Positions 20,174 to 33,700 of a stretch of 64,000 nt of DNA are shown piece after piece. Positions within the stretch are counted from its first letter, which is position 1, and each line of letters starts with the position of its first letter. The position numbers and the translations under genes are program-made. Origin of the DNA: Platanthera guangdongensis. Lineage: Eukaryota > Streptophyta > Magnoliopsida > Asparagales > Orchidaceae. The stretch is from assembly GCA_039583875.1 (NCBI GenBank), contig CM077158.1:242901447-242965446 (forward strand), written 5' to 3'. The notes beneath the pieces are model-generated. The model saw only the letters and a list, made by a program, of their open reading frames with translations, made no database searches and had not been told where the DNA came from.

Positions 20174-21761
20174 CTGTAAGAAATCAAAATATATATAAGA
20201 ATCTTTGATAACTATATTTTACATATAAATAAGCCACTTGGTGACTTTCATCAACAAACTTATGTGGGAAGAACTTCGGGAGGCGTTCAATAGACGGATA
20301 TAGTTGAGATGCGTTGAAAGACACGAGATTTTTGCTTGGGGGGGAAGATGCAAACCGGAAGCACGATGCCATTTTGTCAGATGCCTACAAGAGTCCATAG
20401 ATGCGCTTTCCACCGGGGAGTATTTTTGTGCATGCATATTATGAAATGTAAACTTACAGGGGAGGTTTTTGTCATTTCAAAAGATAAATGGACACAACGT
20501 GGAATTCTGCAAACTTAGAGGGGAGGTCCCGGTAAATAGGGGAATTTTTCCGTCCGGAGTCCGGGTGATCTCCATGAGTCCAAATATGATCTCCACTCAT
20601 TCATTCCTCCACGCGGTAAGATAAGGAAAACCCCGAAGATCATATTAGGACTCCGGGAGATCATACTTTGATCTCAGGTATATTATGATCTCCTGGAGAT
20701 CGTATTTGATCTCCTGGAGATCGTATTTGAACTCCTGGAGATCGTATTTGAACTCCTGGAGATCGTATTTGAACTCCTGGAGATCGTATTTGAACTCCTG
20801 GAGATCGTATTTGATCTCCTGGAGATCGTATTTGATCTCCTGGAGATCGTATTTGATCTCCTGGAGTCCAGACTCTGGACGGAAAAATTAGGCCGATAAA
20901 CAACCCTACATATCAGTATAGAAATGATGTCTCATAACCCTACGTACTAGTGTGTGTGTATATATATATATAAAGAAATATAAAACTCATAAATTTTAAA
21001 CTCATTGAAATGATTTTGGCCGTCAAATCTAGCATGATATTTCAGCAGCCGTCAATTGTTTTTCTCATTATAAAAATAAAAACAATAGAGCTCCTTCACA
21101 CATACTGCCGTGAAAGGATCATGTAGAGAGAGAAAGAGAGTGAAAGATCGTTAGAGAGAGTTGGGAGAGTGGGAGAGTGGGGAGAGAGAGAAAGAGAGAG
21201 AGCAGCAAGATGGAGAGAGAATGAGAGAGATTGTGGCAGACACGTTATATATATTATTAGATCTATATCTTATTATATATATTATTATATATATTATTAT
21301 ATTTATCTTATTATATCTATATATATTATTATATGCAGAGACTGGTGCAACAGAGAAGGGGAGAGGGGAGTGAGACGGAGAGAGAGAGGCGGGGAGGAGA
21401 GATAGGAAGAGGAAAAAATTGCGTGGAATCAATGTTTTTACGTCAAAAAGTAACTTTTTAAAAATAAATATTGTAATATTGATGTATATTTTTGTACGAT
21501 CATTTTGAGTACTCATATGTATATATGCGGACACTATCCGTCAAAAAAAATTGTATGTGGGTGCATCCCGCTTTGAGGCAGCGCATCCTGCTTTACGCGG
21601 GCGCAGCCCGCAACGAAGCATCGGCAGGGGATGCCCGTTCGGGGCGGGCGAAGCCCGCCTAGTCGCCGGCAGGCCGTACTGTGCCGAGTGGTCATCGGGC
21701 CGGAGGCTCGTGCCCTGTCGAAGATGCTCGTATATATATATATATATATAATATATATAAT

Positions 21762-21796
<35 letters not shown>

Positions 21797-24700
21797 TCTA
21801 AAAAGAAAAACATACTGTACCAACTGATCTCAAGCGGTTCGAAATTGAGAATCACATTTAGAATCTAAAAACACATGAGGTGGAACTCAAGATTCAACAT
21901 GAAAAGTACAATATAGAGCCAAAAAAGAAAGCATTGGAGCTAAAATTAAAGAAAGAGGCTGATGACAATGACGAGGATGATGATGAAAGTCTCTTTTTTA
22001 AAAGCTTCAAAAATTCATGAAGAATCCATAATGAAGAAACACATTTTAGAAACAAAGGTGCTGAAAAGAAGGGATCGCGATCAAAGAAATCCAAAGCAAG
22101 TGACGACGAGGAGCAGCAACCACCATAGTGCTTCTATTGTCAGAAGCCCGGGCATATTAGAAGCAAGTGTCCAATATTTTTGAAGCATAAAAAGAAAGAA
22201 GACACTGACGGAAGGACAAGAAAAAGATACTAAAAGAGACAACATGGGATGATAGTTCCTCCAAGGAGTAAAGCGAGACATCCTCAAGTGATAATAAGGT
22301 TGCAAATATGTGTCTTATAGGGAAGCACAAATCTCCCACCGATGATGAAAGCAGTGCTCAAAGCGATACTAAAGTGTGTTAGCAGGCTAAGTACAAAGGA
22401 GATATGTGGTACTTGGACTCGGGATGCTCCAAGCACATGAAGGGCAACAAAGACAAGTTCCTTAGCCTTATGAAAAAGAAAGGAGAGTTGGTGACATTTG
22501 GAGACAAGTAAAGGAAGAATTATAGGCACTGGTATAGTGAGTAACAAATCTTTTTCTATCTCAAATGTTTTGTTTGTATTAAATCCTAGCCGTCAAAAAA
22601 ACATCCTCCAATTCATCTTCACCGTCCATTTTCAATCAAAGATGGAGAGAGAAAGAGAGAGGGGGGAGGGCGTCGCATCCATCAAAAATGGAGAGAGAAA
22701 GAAAGAGCGAGAGGGGGAGAGAGGGGGAGAAAGGAGTGGGACTCACTTCAAGAAATAAAAATAAAGAAATAGAGAGGGAGAGAGGGGGCAGCCGAAGAAT
22801 TGGGGGGAGAGAGTACACAGAGAAAGAGAGAGGAGAGAGGGGAAGAAGGGCGGCGGAAAAATTGGGGGGAGAGAGTGGAGAGAGAAAGAGAGAGGAGATG
22901 GGGTGGGACTAGTTCAATAAATAAAAATAAAAAACAAAAGATTAATGCACACCGTGAATATGCGGGGGCAGCCCGCCTGGATGCGGGCGCATCCCGACTG
23001 GATGCAGGCGAAGCCTCCCCGAGATCAACGAGAGCAGTGAAGATGGGCCCATCACGGGCTTTATGCGGGCGAAACCTGCATTGATGCGGTCGAAGACCTC
23101 CCAAGAGCATCGAGCACAGGCGTATCCCGTGCGAAGATGCTCACAAGTGTGTGTGTGCGCACGTGCGTGTGTGTATATATGTCTCCTCATAACACTCCAT
23201 ACAAGTATAATAATTATTATAAGATATTAAATCAGCTGATAAAAGAAGGAAAAAAGAAAGATAGCTAGGTAATTCATGCAGTTTTTGGGAATGCCAGTAC
23301 ACAAAGAACAAAGGAAAAAGTGAAGAGGAACATAAAATATTTCTTTTGCAAAAATAGATTAAGGTTGAGCCATCAACTCAACAATTTTATATATACCATA
23401 TAAAGAGGTAGTGGAGGTAAAACCAATCATATGGTCAGTGGAACTAGAATCTGTGATCTACGGGGGGGGGGTAGAGTCGACAATAAAGAAAGCATTCGAG
23501 TAACCAGCATCCGCAAATGACGTGAGAATAGAGGGTGAAGACTCACTAGATAACTCATGTATAAATTGTCATAAAATCAGAAGTTCATCTGAGAAAAATT
23601 TCAGGTGACAACACGCTGAGTAGCTATTTAGCCTGAGGAAGAAATCATTGTAATGTACTAAAAACTATGGAAAAACAACAGAGCAACATTGTTTCCTCTT
23701 CAATTCAGTGTGTTGGGAGCACTCTTCAAAGTAGAGTACTTTGAACAAAGCAGAGATCGATATGGAAGTTGTCAGGCATAGATGTCAGTTGGATAAGTAG
23801 TGACAGGTAGAAAGAAAGGAGTGTTGAATTAGACACAAAAGGCTGAGACAGCAAGACAAAAAATTGTTGATGGTATGATTCAACAAAGCAACATCCTTGC
23901 ATCGAATAGACGCGATGAAGGTCACTGTTATGAAGAAGGTGGGGGAGAGAGAGAGATAGATCTAGAGAACAAAGAGACTAAGAGGAGAAATTAGGGTTAG
24001 GAAGGAATACCTGATAATAATCTTGCATAGTTCCGCAAGAGGGGGTCCGGGTATATTTATACCCGGAACAAGGCTGGCCAGCCAAGGGGGGCGGTCGGCC
24101 CCAATGGGGGCTGAACCGGGTGGGTTCAGCCCCCCCCCCCCCCCCCTGATCCGTCATTTAGGTAGTGGGGGCTGAACCGGTTGGTTCAGCCCCGTTGTTG
24201 CCTTCAGACTCCTTGCATCAACGTGTGTATTGACGCCCAAATAAGCAGGCGTCGTCCGGAGGCGTAACATTCTCTGCCCCATCAAGAACCAACTTGTCCC
24301 CAAGGCGGTAGTCAGGGTACAGCTCGCGAAACTCCATCAGATCCACCCAAGTGTTGTCGGTCGCAGTCATATGTTGCCACTTAACCAATACTTCGGGACG
24401 GTACTCGGTCCCGCGATGCTTCCACCTGAGCAACAGGACCTCCTCAGGTAACGGTCGTAGTTCGCCCGGAGCGGTAGCCTCAGACAGAAGAGGGTTTGCC
24501 TGGGTGGAGGCGTCAATCTTCTTCTTCAGCAGAGAAACATGAAAGGTCGGGTGTATCCGCGACCCCACGGGCAGTGCCAACGTGTAAGCAACCGGGCCAA
24601 CCCGGCGAACAATCTGAAAGGGCCCATAGTAACGGGGGGCCAACTTGTGATTCGTCTGCTGGGTCACAAACAATTGCCTGTAGGGACGGAGCTTGAGAAA

Positions 24701-27700
24701 GACCTCATCATCCACCTGAAACTCGCGGTTTGTGCGATGTTTGTCCGACTGTGCCTTCATGCGATCCTGTGCTGCCCGCAGATTCTCCCGTAAATTAGCA
24801 ATAGTGCGATCACGATCTCGGAGGGCTCGGTCCACGGCGGGAAGCGCAGTACTCCCCGGCTCATAGCTGCTTAAGGAGGGCGGTGGTCGACCGTATACAA
24901 CCTCGAACGGGGTCATTTTGCTGGCAGAGTGGTAGGAAGTGTTGTAATAGTATTCGGCCCAATGTAACCACCCGGTCCAAGTACGCGGCTCATCCAAGAC
25001 AAAGCAGCGCAAGTAAGTCTCCAGCCCCCGATTAAGAACCTCCGCCTGGCCATCCGTCTGCGGATGGTGAGCTGTGACGAACCGTAGTGACGTGCCCTGT
25101 AAACGGAAGAGTTCTCTCCAAAATGTTCCCACGAAGGTCGGATCGCGATCCGAAATGATCGCCCATGGGATTCCATGCAATCTGACAACCTCCCGGGCAA
25201 ATATAGCTGCAACTGATGGGCCAGTGTACGGATGGCTCAGAGCGATGAAATGCCCGTACTTGGATAATTTATTGGCGACCACCAAAATCACGGATTTGTC
25301 CTGAGACTTGGGCAACCCATCAATGAAATCCATGGAAACGATATCCCAGACCTGATGAGGGATCTCAAACGGTGTAAGCAAGCCGGCTGGGGAAGTCGTC
25401 TCATACTTCTGGCGATGACATATGTCACATTGTGGAACAAACAACTGAATATCACGCTGCATACCCTTCCAGAAGACGTTTGCCCGAGCGCGCTGAAGGG
25501 TGCAGGAGAGACCGGCATGGCCACCCGTCGGCGAGGAATGGAACTCATGCATCATAATTGTCTGCCAGGCTGACTGAGAAGGAATGACCACGCAATCCCG
25601 AAAGTACAACCGGTCATTCCGAAGATGATAACCCAGAACCGTCTCCAGTGCCCGTCGGAGAGCGTCCATAATAGGTCGGAGCTCCGAGTCGCTCTCCACC
25701 TCGTCCTGTATCTCATCCATGGAGTCCAGCAGGGGTGTAGAAATCTGAGCGAGTGTGCCCTCCGATAAGCGGGATAAGGCATCGGCAACTCGATTGTCCC
25801 GGCCTTGGCGGTAGACAATCTCATAGTCGTACCCCAAAAGTTTGGTGACCCACTTCTGTTGGAGAGGAGAGGAGATCCGCTGTTCCCAGAAGTACTTCAA
25901 ACTCTGATGGTCCGTCCGAATCATGAAGTGTCGCCCCAGCAGATAAGGTCGCCACAGAGCCACGGCGTGAATAACGGCCAACATCTCCTTCTCATAAGCG
26001 GACAACCCCAATGTCCGAGGAGCCAAAGCCTTGTTGTAGAAGGTTATCGGCCGCCCTTCGTGCATCAACACAGCACCCAGACCCACTCCCGACGCGTCCG
26101 TCTCGACGACGAACTCCTTGGTGAAATCCGGAAGTGTCAAGACCAGCGTAGTCTTCACAGCCCGGTTGAGTGCCTGGAAAGCCGCCTCAGCCTCATCCTG
26201 CCACGAAAAAGCGTCCTTCTGCAGTAACTGGGTCAGCGGCCTGGCAATCTTGTCGTAGTCCCGCACGAAACGCCGATAGTATCCCGTGAGACCCAAGAAG
26301 CCCCGCAAGGGCCGGATAGTCTGGGGCCGCGGCCAAGAAACCATGCTCTCAATCTTCTGAGGGTCGGCTTTAACTCCTGCAGTCAAGACTAAATGGCCCA
26401 AGTACTCCACCTCCTCCTGACCGAACGAACACTTTGAGCGTTTGGCATAGAGTTGATGCTTGCGCAGCAGGGAGAAGACCTGTGCGACATGGCGTAAGTG
26501 CTCGTCCCAACTAGCACTGTATATGAGGATGTCATCGAAAAAAATCAGCACAAAGTGGCGAAGGAGCGTACGGAAGATCTCGTTCATAATAGCCTGGAAG
26601 GTAGACGGCCCGTCGGTCAACCCGTTGGCCATCACCAAAAACTCATAGTGCCCATCATGAATCCTGAAGGCCGTCTTGTGGATGTCTTCTTTCCGCATGA
26701 GGATCAGGTAGTAACCCGACCGAAGGTCAAGCTTGGTGAACCGTGTCGCCCCGTGTAGCTCGTCCAACAGTTCTTCAATCCATGGAATCGGAAACTTATC
26801 CTTCAGGATGGCGCTGTTCAGTGCACGGTAGTTCACACAAAACCGCGACGACTCATCCTTCTTCTTGACCAGAATGATCGGAGCCGAGAACGAGCTCGTG
26901 CTGGGCCGGATGATTCCCGCATCGAGCATCTCCCGAACGCTGCGCTCCATCTCAGCCTTTTGCATGTGCAGGTATCGATATGGCCGGATATTGGTAGGCT
27001 CTGCCCCTGCCTTGAGTACAATCTGATGATCCTAAAACCGTGACGGCGGAAGTGTGCGTGGCTCCTGGAAAACGTCAGCATATTCCTCCACAAGGGATTG
27101 CATCTGTATGGGCACCTCAGATGGTCCGGCCACATCCGACCTCACCCCCAAAAGTACCACCATCAAGTTTCCTGCCTCCCCGAGTCATTGCATGCTCCGA
27201 AGAGATACTTCTTTAACTAGCGAAGATGTGAGTCCCTTCAAACAGAACTGTTTTCCCTGTTGCATGAATTCCATCGTCATCCGATCCCAATCAAAAGTGA
27301 TTCGTCGCAATTGCTGCAGCCACTGAACTCTCAGTACCACGTTTGTGCCCCAAATGGGTAAAAGATAGACATCCGTGCAGCCCGCGTATCCCTGCATCCT
27401 AAGTGTCACCCCTTTTAACACCTTCGTACTGCAACTTGCTGTCGTCCGCCACCACAACCTAGAAGGCAGCCCCCGTATCAATCATATGCCCAACCCGCTG
27501 GGCCATGTCAGGACGGATGAAATTGTGTGTACTCCCACTGTCCACCAGAATAGTCACTTTCTCCTGCTTGATCCTCCCCGCAAGTCGCATAGTGAGTGGA
27601 GGAGGGATACACTCTTCCATAGCATGTAGGGAAACCCCGAACTCGGTCAGATCGAATTCTTCGGCGGGGAGCTGCTCCTCTGGGCTCGGCTCATCGTCTA

Positions 27701-30700
27701 CATCGTCATGTAACATAAAGACTTGTACCTTCTGACATTTATGACCCGCCGGCCGCCGTGAACTTCTCGTCACATTTGAAACAGAGTTCCTTCTCTTTTC
27801 TTGCTTGTAACTCACCCCACGACAGTCGCGTCACCGTAGGCCGTCCGGCTACCAGTGGGTCCCTCCTGGCAGTTGTCGGTGTAGTAGTGGGCCTCACTGT
27901 AGTGTGGGACCGCTGCCTGTTGAACCGCTCTTCCTGAATGCGGATCAGAATGATGGCGGGATTCAAGCTGCGGGGCATGTACGCCTGAACCTCATCTTTT
28001 AAGTGGTCCTTGAACCCAGAGACAAAACAACTGAGGAGTGTCCTCTCCTCCCAGTGCACCCTATTTGCCAACTTTTCAAACTCTGTCTTGTATTCCATCA
28101 CGGTGCCCTTCTGATGTAACTTTTGCAAGAGGGCCTCAAAGTCCTCAAACTCCAGGGGCCCGAACCGAGCGGTGAACTCATCAACAAACTCCGCCCACGG
28201 CACAAAATCTCGTCCATGCAGGAACCACTGTGTCCACTGAAAAGCGTCGTCCTCCAAGTGGAAGGACGCCAGTTGCACCCACTGTCCCTCGGGTACCTCT
28301 TGATAACTGAAAAACAACTCCGCCTTATGTACCCATTCCAAGGCGTCCCCTCCAGTATATCGAGGGAAATTCATGCGTGTCAGCTTCGGCGGCATGTACG
28401 GTGACACGGTCGCTGGCCGACCTGTCCACGCCACCCCGCCTCCTATACAAATCCTGGCGGTCTCCTTGGTTCTTCGTGTTCAAAAGGCATGCCTGGGAAG
28501 CCATGGCGAAACGGCCCCACCGCCGGAGCACCACCCCACTGCATGTCTCCTCTTCCCGGATGAGGTAGCAGGCCCTCCCCTCCTCCATATGGGGGAACCG
28601 GCCACCCACCCCCTCTAGAGCCCAAATCGCTGGAGCCACCCCCATGCCGGTGTCGAAACCCGCTGTGTCGAACCCACCAGGGCCGCCTCATCGCCTGCGC
28701 CGTACCCCCGTCCGGAGCCAAATCCGGTCTCCAAGATCCGATACCCCCGCCGGAGCCACCGGTCCAGACGCATTGAACCCCCTGATGCCTCTCGTGCCTG
28801 ATCTAACCCCGCCGAGGCTACCCGTGCCCGATCCGAACTCGTCGGTGCCTCCAATGGCCGATCCGAACGCGCCAACGCCTCTCGTGCCCGATCTGACCCC
28901 GCTTGTTCTGACCCGGCCGACGCCTCCCGTGCTCGATCTGGCCCCTTGCGTAGTGCTCAATCCGGCCCCTTGCGTGGTGCCCGCTCCCCTTACCGAGCTT
29001 GTCTGGCCTCCGTTGAGGCCGATCCGGTGCAGATCGACTCCTGCAGCGGGAGATCCGCCCGGATCCTCCTCCATCACAGTCTTACCCTTCAAGTTTTGTG
29101 CCTATAACACCATGATCTCTTCCATTCGGGTGTCGATCCGTTCTTCGAGCCTTTGGGTAGAAGTTTTCACGTTTTCCTCGATTGCAGCCACTGAATCCGT
29201 CAACCCTACGAGATTTTCCTTTAGGGTTTCCAAGCAGTCGATTTCCTCTTGCGTTCGGGTGGTTACCATGGTGGAGAAAAGATCCCCTGATACCAAATGT
29301 TATGAAGGTGGTGGAGAGAGAGAGAGATAGATCTAGAGAACTAAGAGACTAAGAGGAGAAATTAGAGTTAGGAGGGAATACCTGATAATAATCTTGCATA
29401 GTTCCTCAAGAGGGGGTCCGGATATATTTATACCCGGACCAAGACCGCTCCAATGGGTGCTGAACCGGGTGGGTTCAGCCCACCCCCCCCCCCTGATCCG
29501 TCATTTAGGTAGTGGGGGCTGAACCGGTTGGTTCAGCCCCGTTGTTGCCTTCAGACCCCTTCTGTCGATGTGTGTATTGACGCCCAAATAAGCAGGCGCC
29601 GTCCGAAGGTGTAACAGTCACGCAGATGGTTGTTGTTGGAGAAAGCTACCGCAAAAAATTTGCAACCAATTGAAAAACAAAGAGGAAGAGGCAACTGTTG
29701 GTTTCCATAAGGGAGCAGGTTGACATCTAAGATCTACCAGCGCAAAAGAATATACCAAAAACAAAGAAAAGAATATACCAAAAAGGGATCTTACTAAGGC
29801 AAAGAATAAAAAATACGTAATTATAAATATACCCCTAACATTATCATAATAATTGTTATGGGGGAAAAAAGCATCCCCGTGCAGCAAGGGTCCGGGGAAG
29901 GGTCCCACCACAAGGTGAAATGTAGGCAAACTTTACCATGCATTTTAGCAAGAGGCTGCTTCCAGGACTCGAACCCGTGATCCCAAGGTCACGCAGCAAC
30001 ACCTCAACCGGTGCGTCATGGTTCCACTTCTATCATAGTAATTGTTACACCACCTTAAAATTCTAATTATCTATTTCATATGATACTTGACCTAGGGCCT
30101 ATTGGTTGACATTAATGATGCCCTGCATAATTGACCTAACTCAGGTTGAATATTTGAGGATTCTCCGAACCTTCGACATGAATGATGATTGTTTTCATAA
30201 TCACACTAAGCACGTATATCAATGCTAACTACTAATGTGGCATGTTTATAATAAGACTCCATAGATTAGATTAATATATCAGAAATAATTAAAATTATTG
30301 GTTGCCAATAAATTACTACATTTCAATGCCAAAATACAAATACAAATACAAATTACAGACCTTATCTGCCTCAGCTAACCTCTTGCATATGCGTGCCTTC
30401 TGTAAATCAGATATGTCATCTGAACTGACAATCACTTCAAGCAACTGTCATATAAGACTCAAATTCGTAGCAAGACTACAAGAAAATCATAGCAGGGCAA
30501 GCATTTTTCCCAAAAAAATTAATTACCCGATATAGCATTTGGGACACCGGATATCCCTCAGCGATCACATTACCAGCTTCCTTGTTAGCTGCATCGAACT
30601 CCCCGGACTTGCAAGCTGCAAATAGGGTCTGAACGGTATCCTGAGGTATTACCTAATGGATAACAGCTGATTAAATTTTACACTTCGTTTGTGCCAAAAA

Positions 30701-33700
30701 TATGTCATAATCATGTGTGTGTGTGTGTATACATGTGTGTGTGTATACATGTGTTTGTGTATCTATATGTGCGTCTCTATCTCTATGTGTGTGTGTATCC
30801 ATATGTGTTTGTGTATCTTTATGTGTGTGTGTATCTTTATGTGTGTGATATCTTTATGCGTGTGTGTATCTTTTTGTGCGTGTGTATCTTTTTGTGTGTG
30901 TGTGTATCTTTTTGTGTGTGTCTCTATGTGTGTGTATCTTTGTATGTTTGTATCTCTATATGTTTGTGTGTGTGTATCTCTCTCTATGTGTGTGTGTCTT
31001 TCTTTGTGTGTGTGCCTTTCTTTGTGTGTGTGTGCCTGTGTCTGTGTGTCTGTGTCTGTGTGTCTGTCTCTGTGTGTGTATATGTGTGTGTGCATCTCTG
31101 TGTATCTCTATATGTGGGTGGGTGGGTGGGTGCATCTCTATATGTGTGTGTCTCTCTCTACATGTGTGTGTGTCTCCATGTGTGTGTGTGTCTCCATGTG
31201 TGTGTGTATCTCTATGTGCGTGTATCTCTGTGAGTGTATCTCTGTGAGTGTGTGCCTATGTGTGTGTCCCTCTCTCTCTCTGTGTCTCTCTCTCTCTCTG
31301 TATGTGTCTATCTCTCTGTGTCTCTCTCTGCGTGTGTTTCCCCTATTATATGGTATATATCTCTACCACTATAATAGATATACTGCGGTCTGCAAATAGC
31401 ATGAGTTCGAAATTCACAGAAAAAGCAATGGCCGTCCGATCTCTTCCACTATATCAGCAGCCGTCTGATCAAAATAGCCTTCTCTCTCCACATTTTACTA
31501 GAGCTCCTAAACCTACTACTAGGATCCTAAATTTATGTGAAAAAATTTTCAAAATCGGGTTACACAAACCCGCCCGCCATAAACCCGCGAAAGAAGGCCG
31601 GCCAAGTCCGCCAAGCCCGCGTATTTACAGCCCGCCAAGCCCGCTACCATGCTCATTTCAGATACACATCCCGGATTGCTATATTTATACCCAAAACTCT
31701 AATTGTATTTGGCGGTGTGGGACTAAAATAGGCGGGTGAGCACTGTTCACCCGCCTATTTTAGTCCCACACTGCCAAATACAATTACAGTTTTGGGTATA
31801 AATATTATTACCCAGACAAATATTTGGATTCCGCATGGTGGCGTGCTGTGAATGTCTGGGACCCGCTGGACTGCCTTTTTACTATAATATTTATATATTT
31901 ATAAATTATTTATAAAATAATATAAGTGGCAAACGGATGAACAAACAGTGCTCCCGCGAATGAATTTTTTAAATTTTAATATTTATTTTATTTTTTTAAT
32001 TGTTTAGGGTTTAATTATTTAATCAATACATAAACATTAAAAAAATTTAAAAATTAAATCAAAAAAATTCAAAAAATAAAATAAATAGGACAGACGAAGC
32101 CCGGCGGGGGGCGGGCGAAGCCCGCCGTCGGTGGCCAGGTACTGTGGCGCATAGCCATCGGGCCGGAGGCCCGTGCCTGCGACTCGTATAATATATATTT
32201 ATATTGATATATATATATGTGTATATATATATATATGTATATATATATATTTATATTCATAAATAAATAGATAAAACTTGATAAAATAAAATAGTAATCG
32301 TGATGATAACCTAACTAACATCTGATGTAGGGTAGGCTAGTGGTGCTCGGAAACTACAACTCTACGTGCAAGCGTGCGGCGAATAATTCATCCTGCAATT
32401 ATTAGTAGAGCATTGTTAAGTGCACTGCAGTTTGGCTATGTGCACCACAAAGTCACTTAATTCATGACCCAAACTCCTTCCTAAATTTATTACTAAGGGC
32501 ACTCACTATTTATGCACCGCAATTTCTTCTCTCAACCCTAGCCCCGTGAAGACGATTCCGCCTGGCCTTGCCCTCCGCCGCTTCAACCCTCGCCTCCAGC
32601 GCCGACTCCTGCCGCGTTTTCCGCGATCGACGCTGCTTCCGCCGCTTCGACGTCGCTGCTTCCGCCGCTGCTTCCGCCCTAGCACACGTCGCCGCTTCAA
32701 CTTCGCTGTCTTCTTCTTTCGCCCTCCGTCAAATTAATTCATTTAATCTGTTTCAGCCAGCATTTCAAAAACCGAAACTTTTTTGATCCGGCGCATGGTA
32801 AGTTGAAGTACAACTTCTCCAGAAAAATGGCTGAATCAAAGTCGTCATTCTGGCTAAACACTCTTTCTATGAAGCAGATTTTTGTTTGTTTTGTTTCCCC
32901 TTCTACTGTCATAAGAAAAAATTTCAGCAGATAATGGAATATCAATATTTCTAGGAAAGATGCTAAGAAACGCATAATTCAAAGTGAAGGGCTGCAAAAT
33001 GCCAGAAACTAAGCTCGCGCTGTCATCGGAGAGACAGAAACTAACGCAGGGCAGTTCTTATTATAAAGAAAAGTAAGAACAATCTGCCAAATAGGCTTCC
33101 CCACATCAAGGCCGCCCAGCTCATCACAAAGCAATTGAGAACAGTTTTTGTAAAAATCCATGTTATTTTTTGATCGTTGGTTTTCCAAATTTGGATATAA
33201 TCTATGTTTTGTCCTATTTATCGTTTATTTTTATAAAAACATGTTGTGGTCAATTGATACATCAAGTTAATCTTGTTAGTTTGCTATTAACAAAAATGCG
33301 GTGCACATAACAATTACGTGTGCACCTATCGTAGTGCGGTGCTCTTAACAAAATAATGCACATAGCGAAAACTGTAGTGCACTTAACAATGCTCTTATTA
33401 GTATAAGAGAACCAATTTCTAGGCAACAATAATCTCAGCACAATATGATAAAATACCAAATGAAAATGTCAAGTCACAAAACACAATACCACAAATGCTC
33501 ACAACGTAGAGGGCTGAACCGAGCCACTGGAGAATTTGAAGGTTGGATGCAAAGACGGGCGATCGAAGGTGAGAACGGTGGCACGGTGACGGCAAGGTGG
33601 CTGCCCACGGTGGAAAAGATGGGAGATGGGCCGAAAACGGAGAGATCCGGACGCTAGGAAATAGATCCGGGCGTAGGTGGATAGATCCGGTGTTTTGACG

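Larger units (their letters stand above)
23926..29616 (-). mobile_element. Complete Reina-like chromovirus (element B), 5.7 kb, TSD GTCAC
   Basis: LTRs 23926-24269 (3') and 29298-29616 (5') start TGTTATGAAG and end GTAACA on the plus strand. Perfect GTCAC repeats lie at 23921-23925 and 29617-29621. Leftward transcription; TATA box TATAAATATA (29423-29432). The primer site TTTGGTATCAGG at 29286-29297 matches initiator tRNA-Met. The polypurine tract GATGGGGCAGAGAA is at 24270-24283. The LTRs differ by a 25-bp indel and several substitutions, so it is older than the related element at 47253. It lies in the RFC4 G-H intron in the same orientation as the gene. Confidence 0.93.

Noticed and set aside
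20685..20903. Frames reading [14 protein letters not shown] repeats
   Set aside because: Translations of the 21-bp minisatellite on both strands.
29940..30012. Possible tRNA gene (B box GGTTCGAGTCC)
   Set aside because: No cloverleaf with acceptor stem; body and 17-bp target duplication identify a SINE.
30689..31739. Long plus-strand frames of Cys/Val/Ser repeats
   Set aside because: They are translations of the (TG)n microsatellite; open in several frames at once, with no domain.
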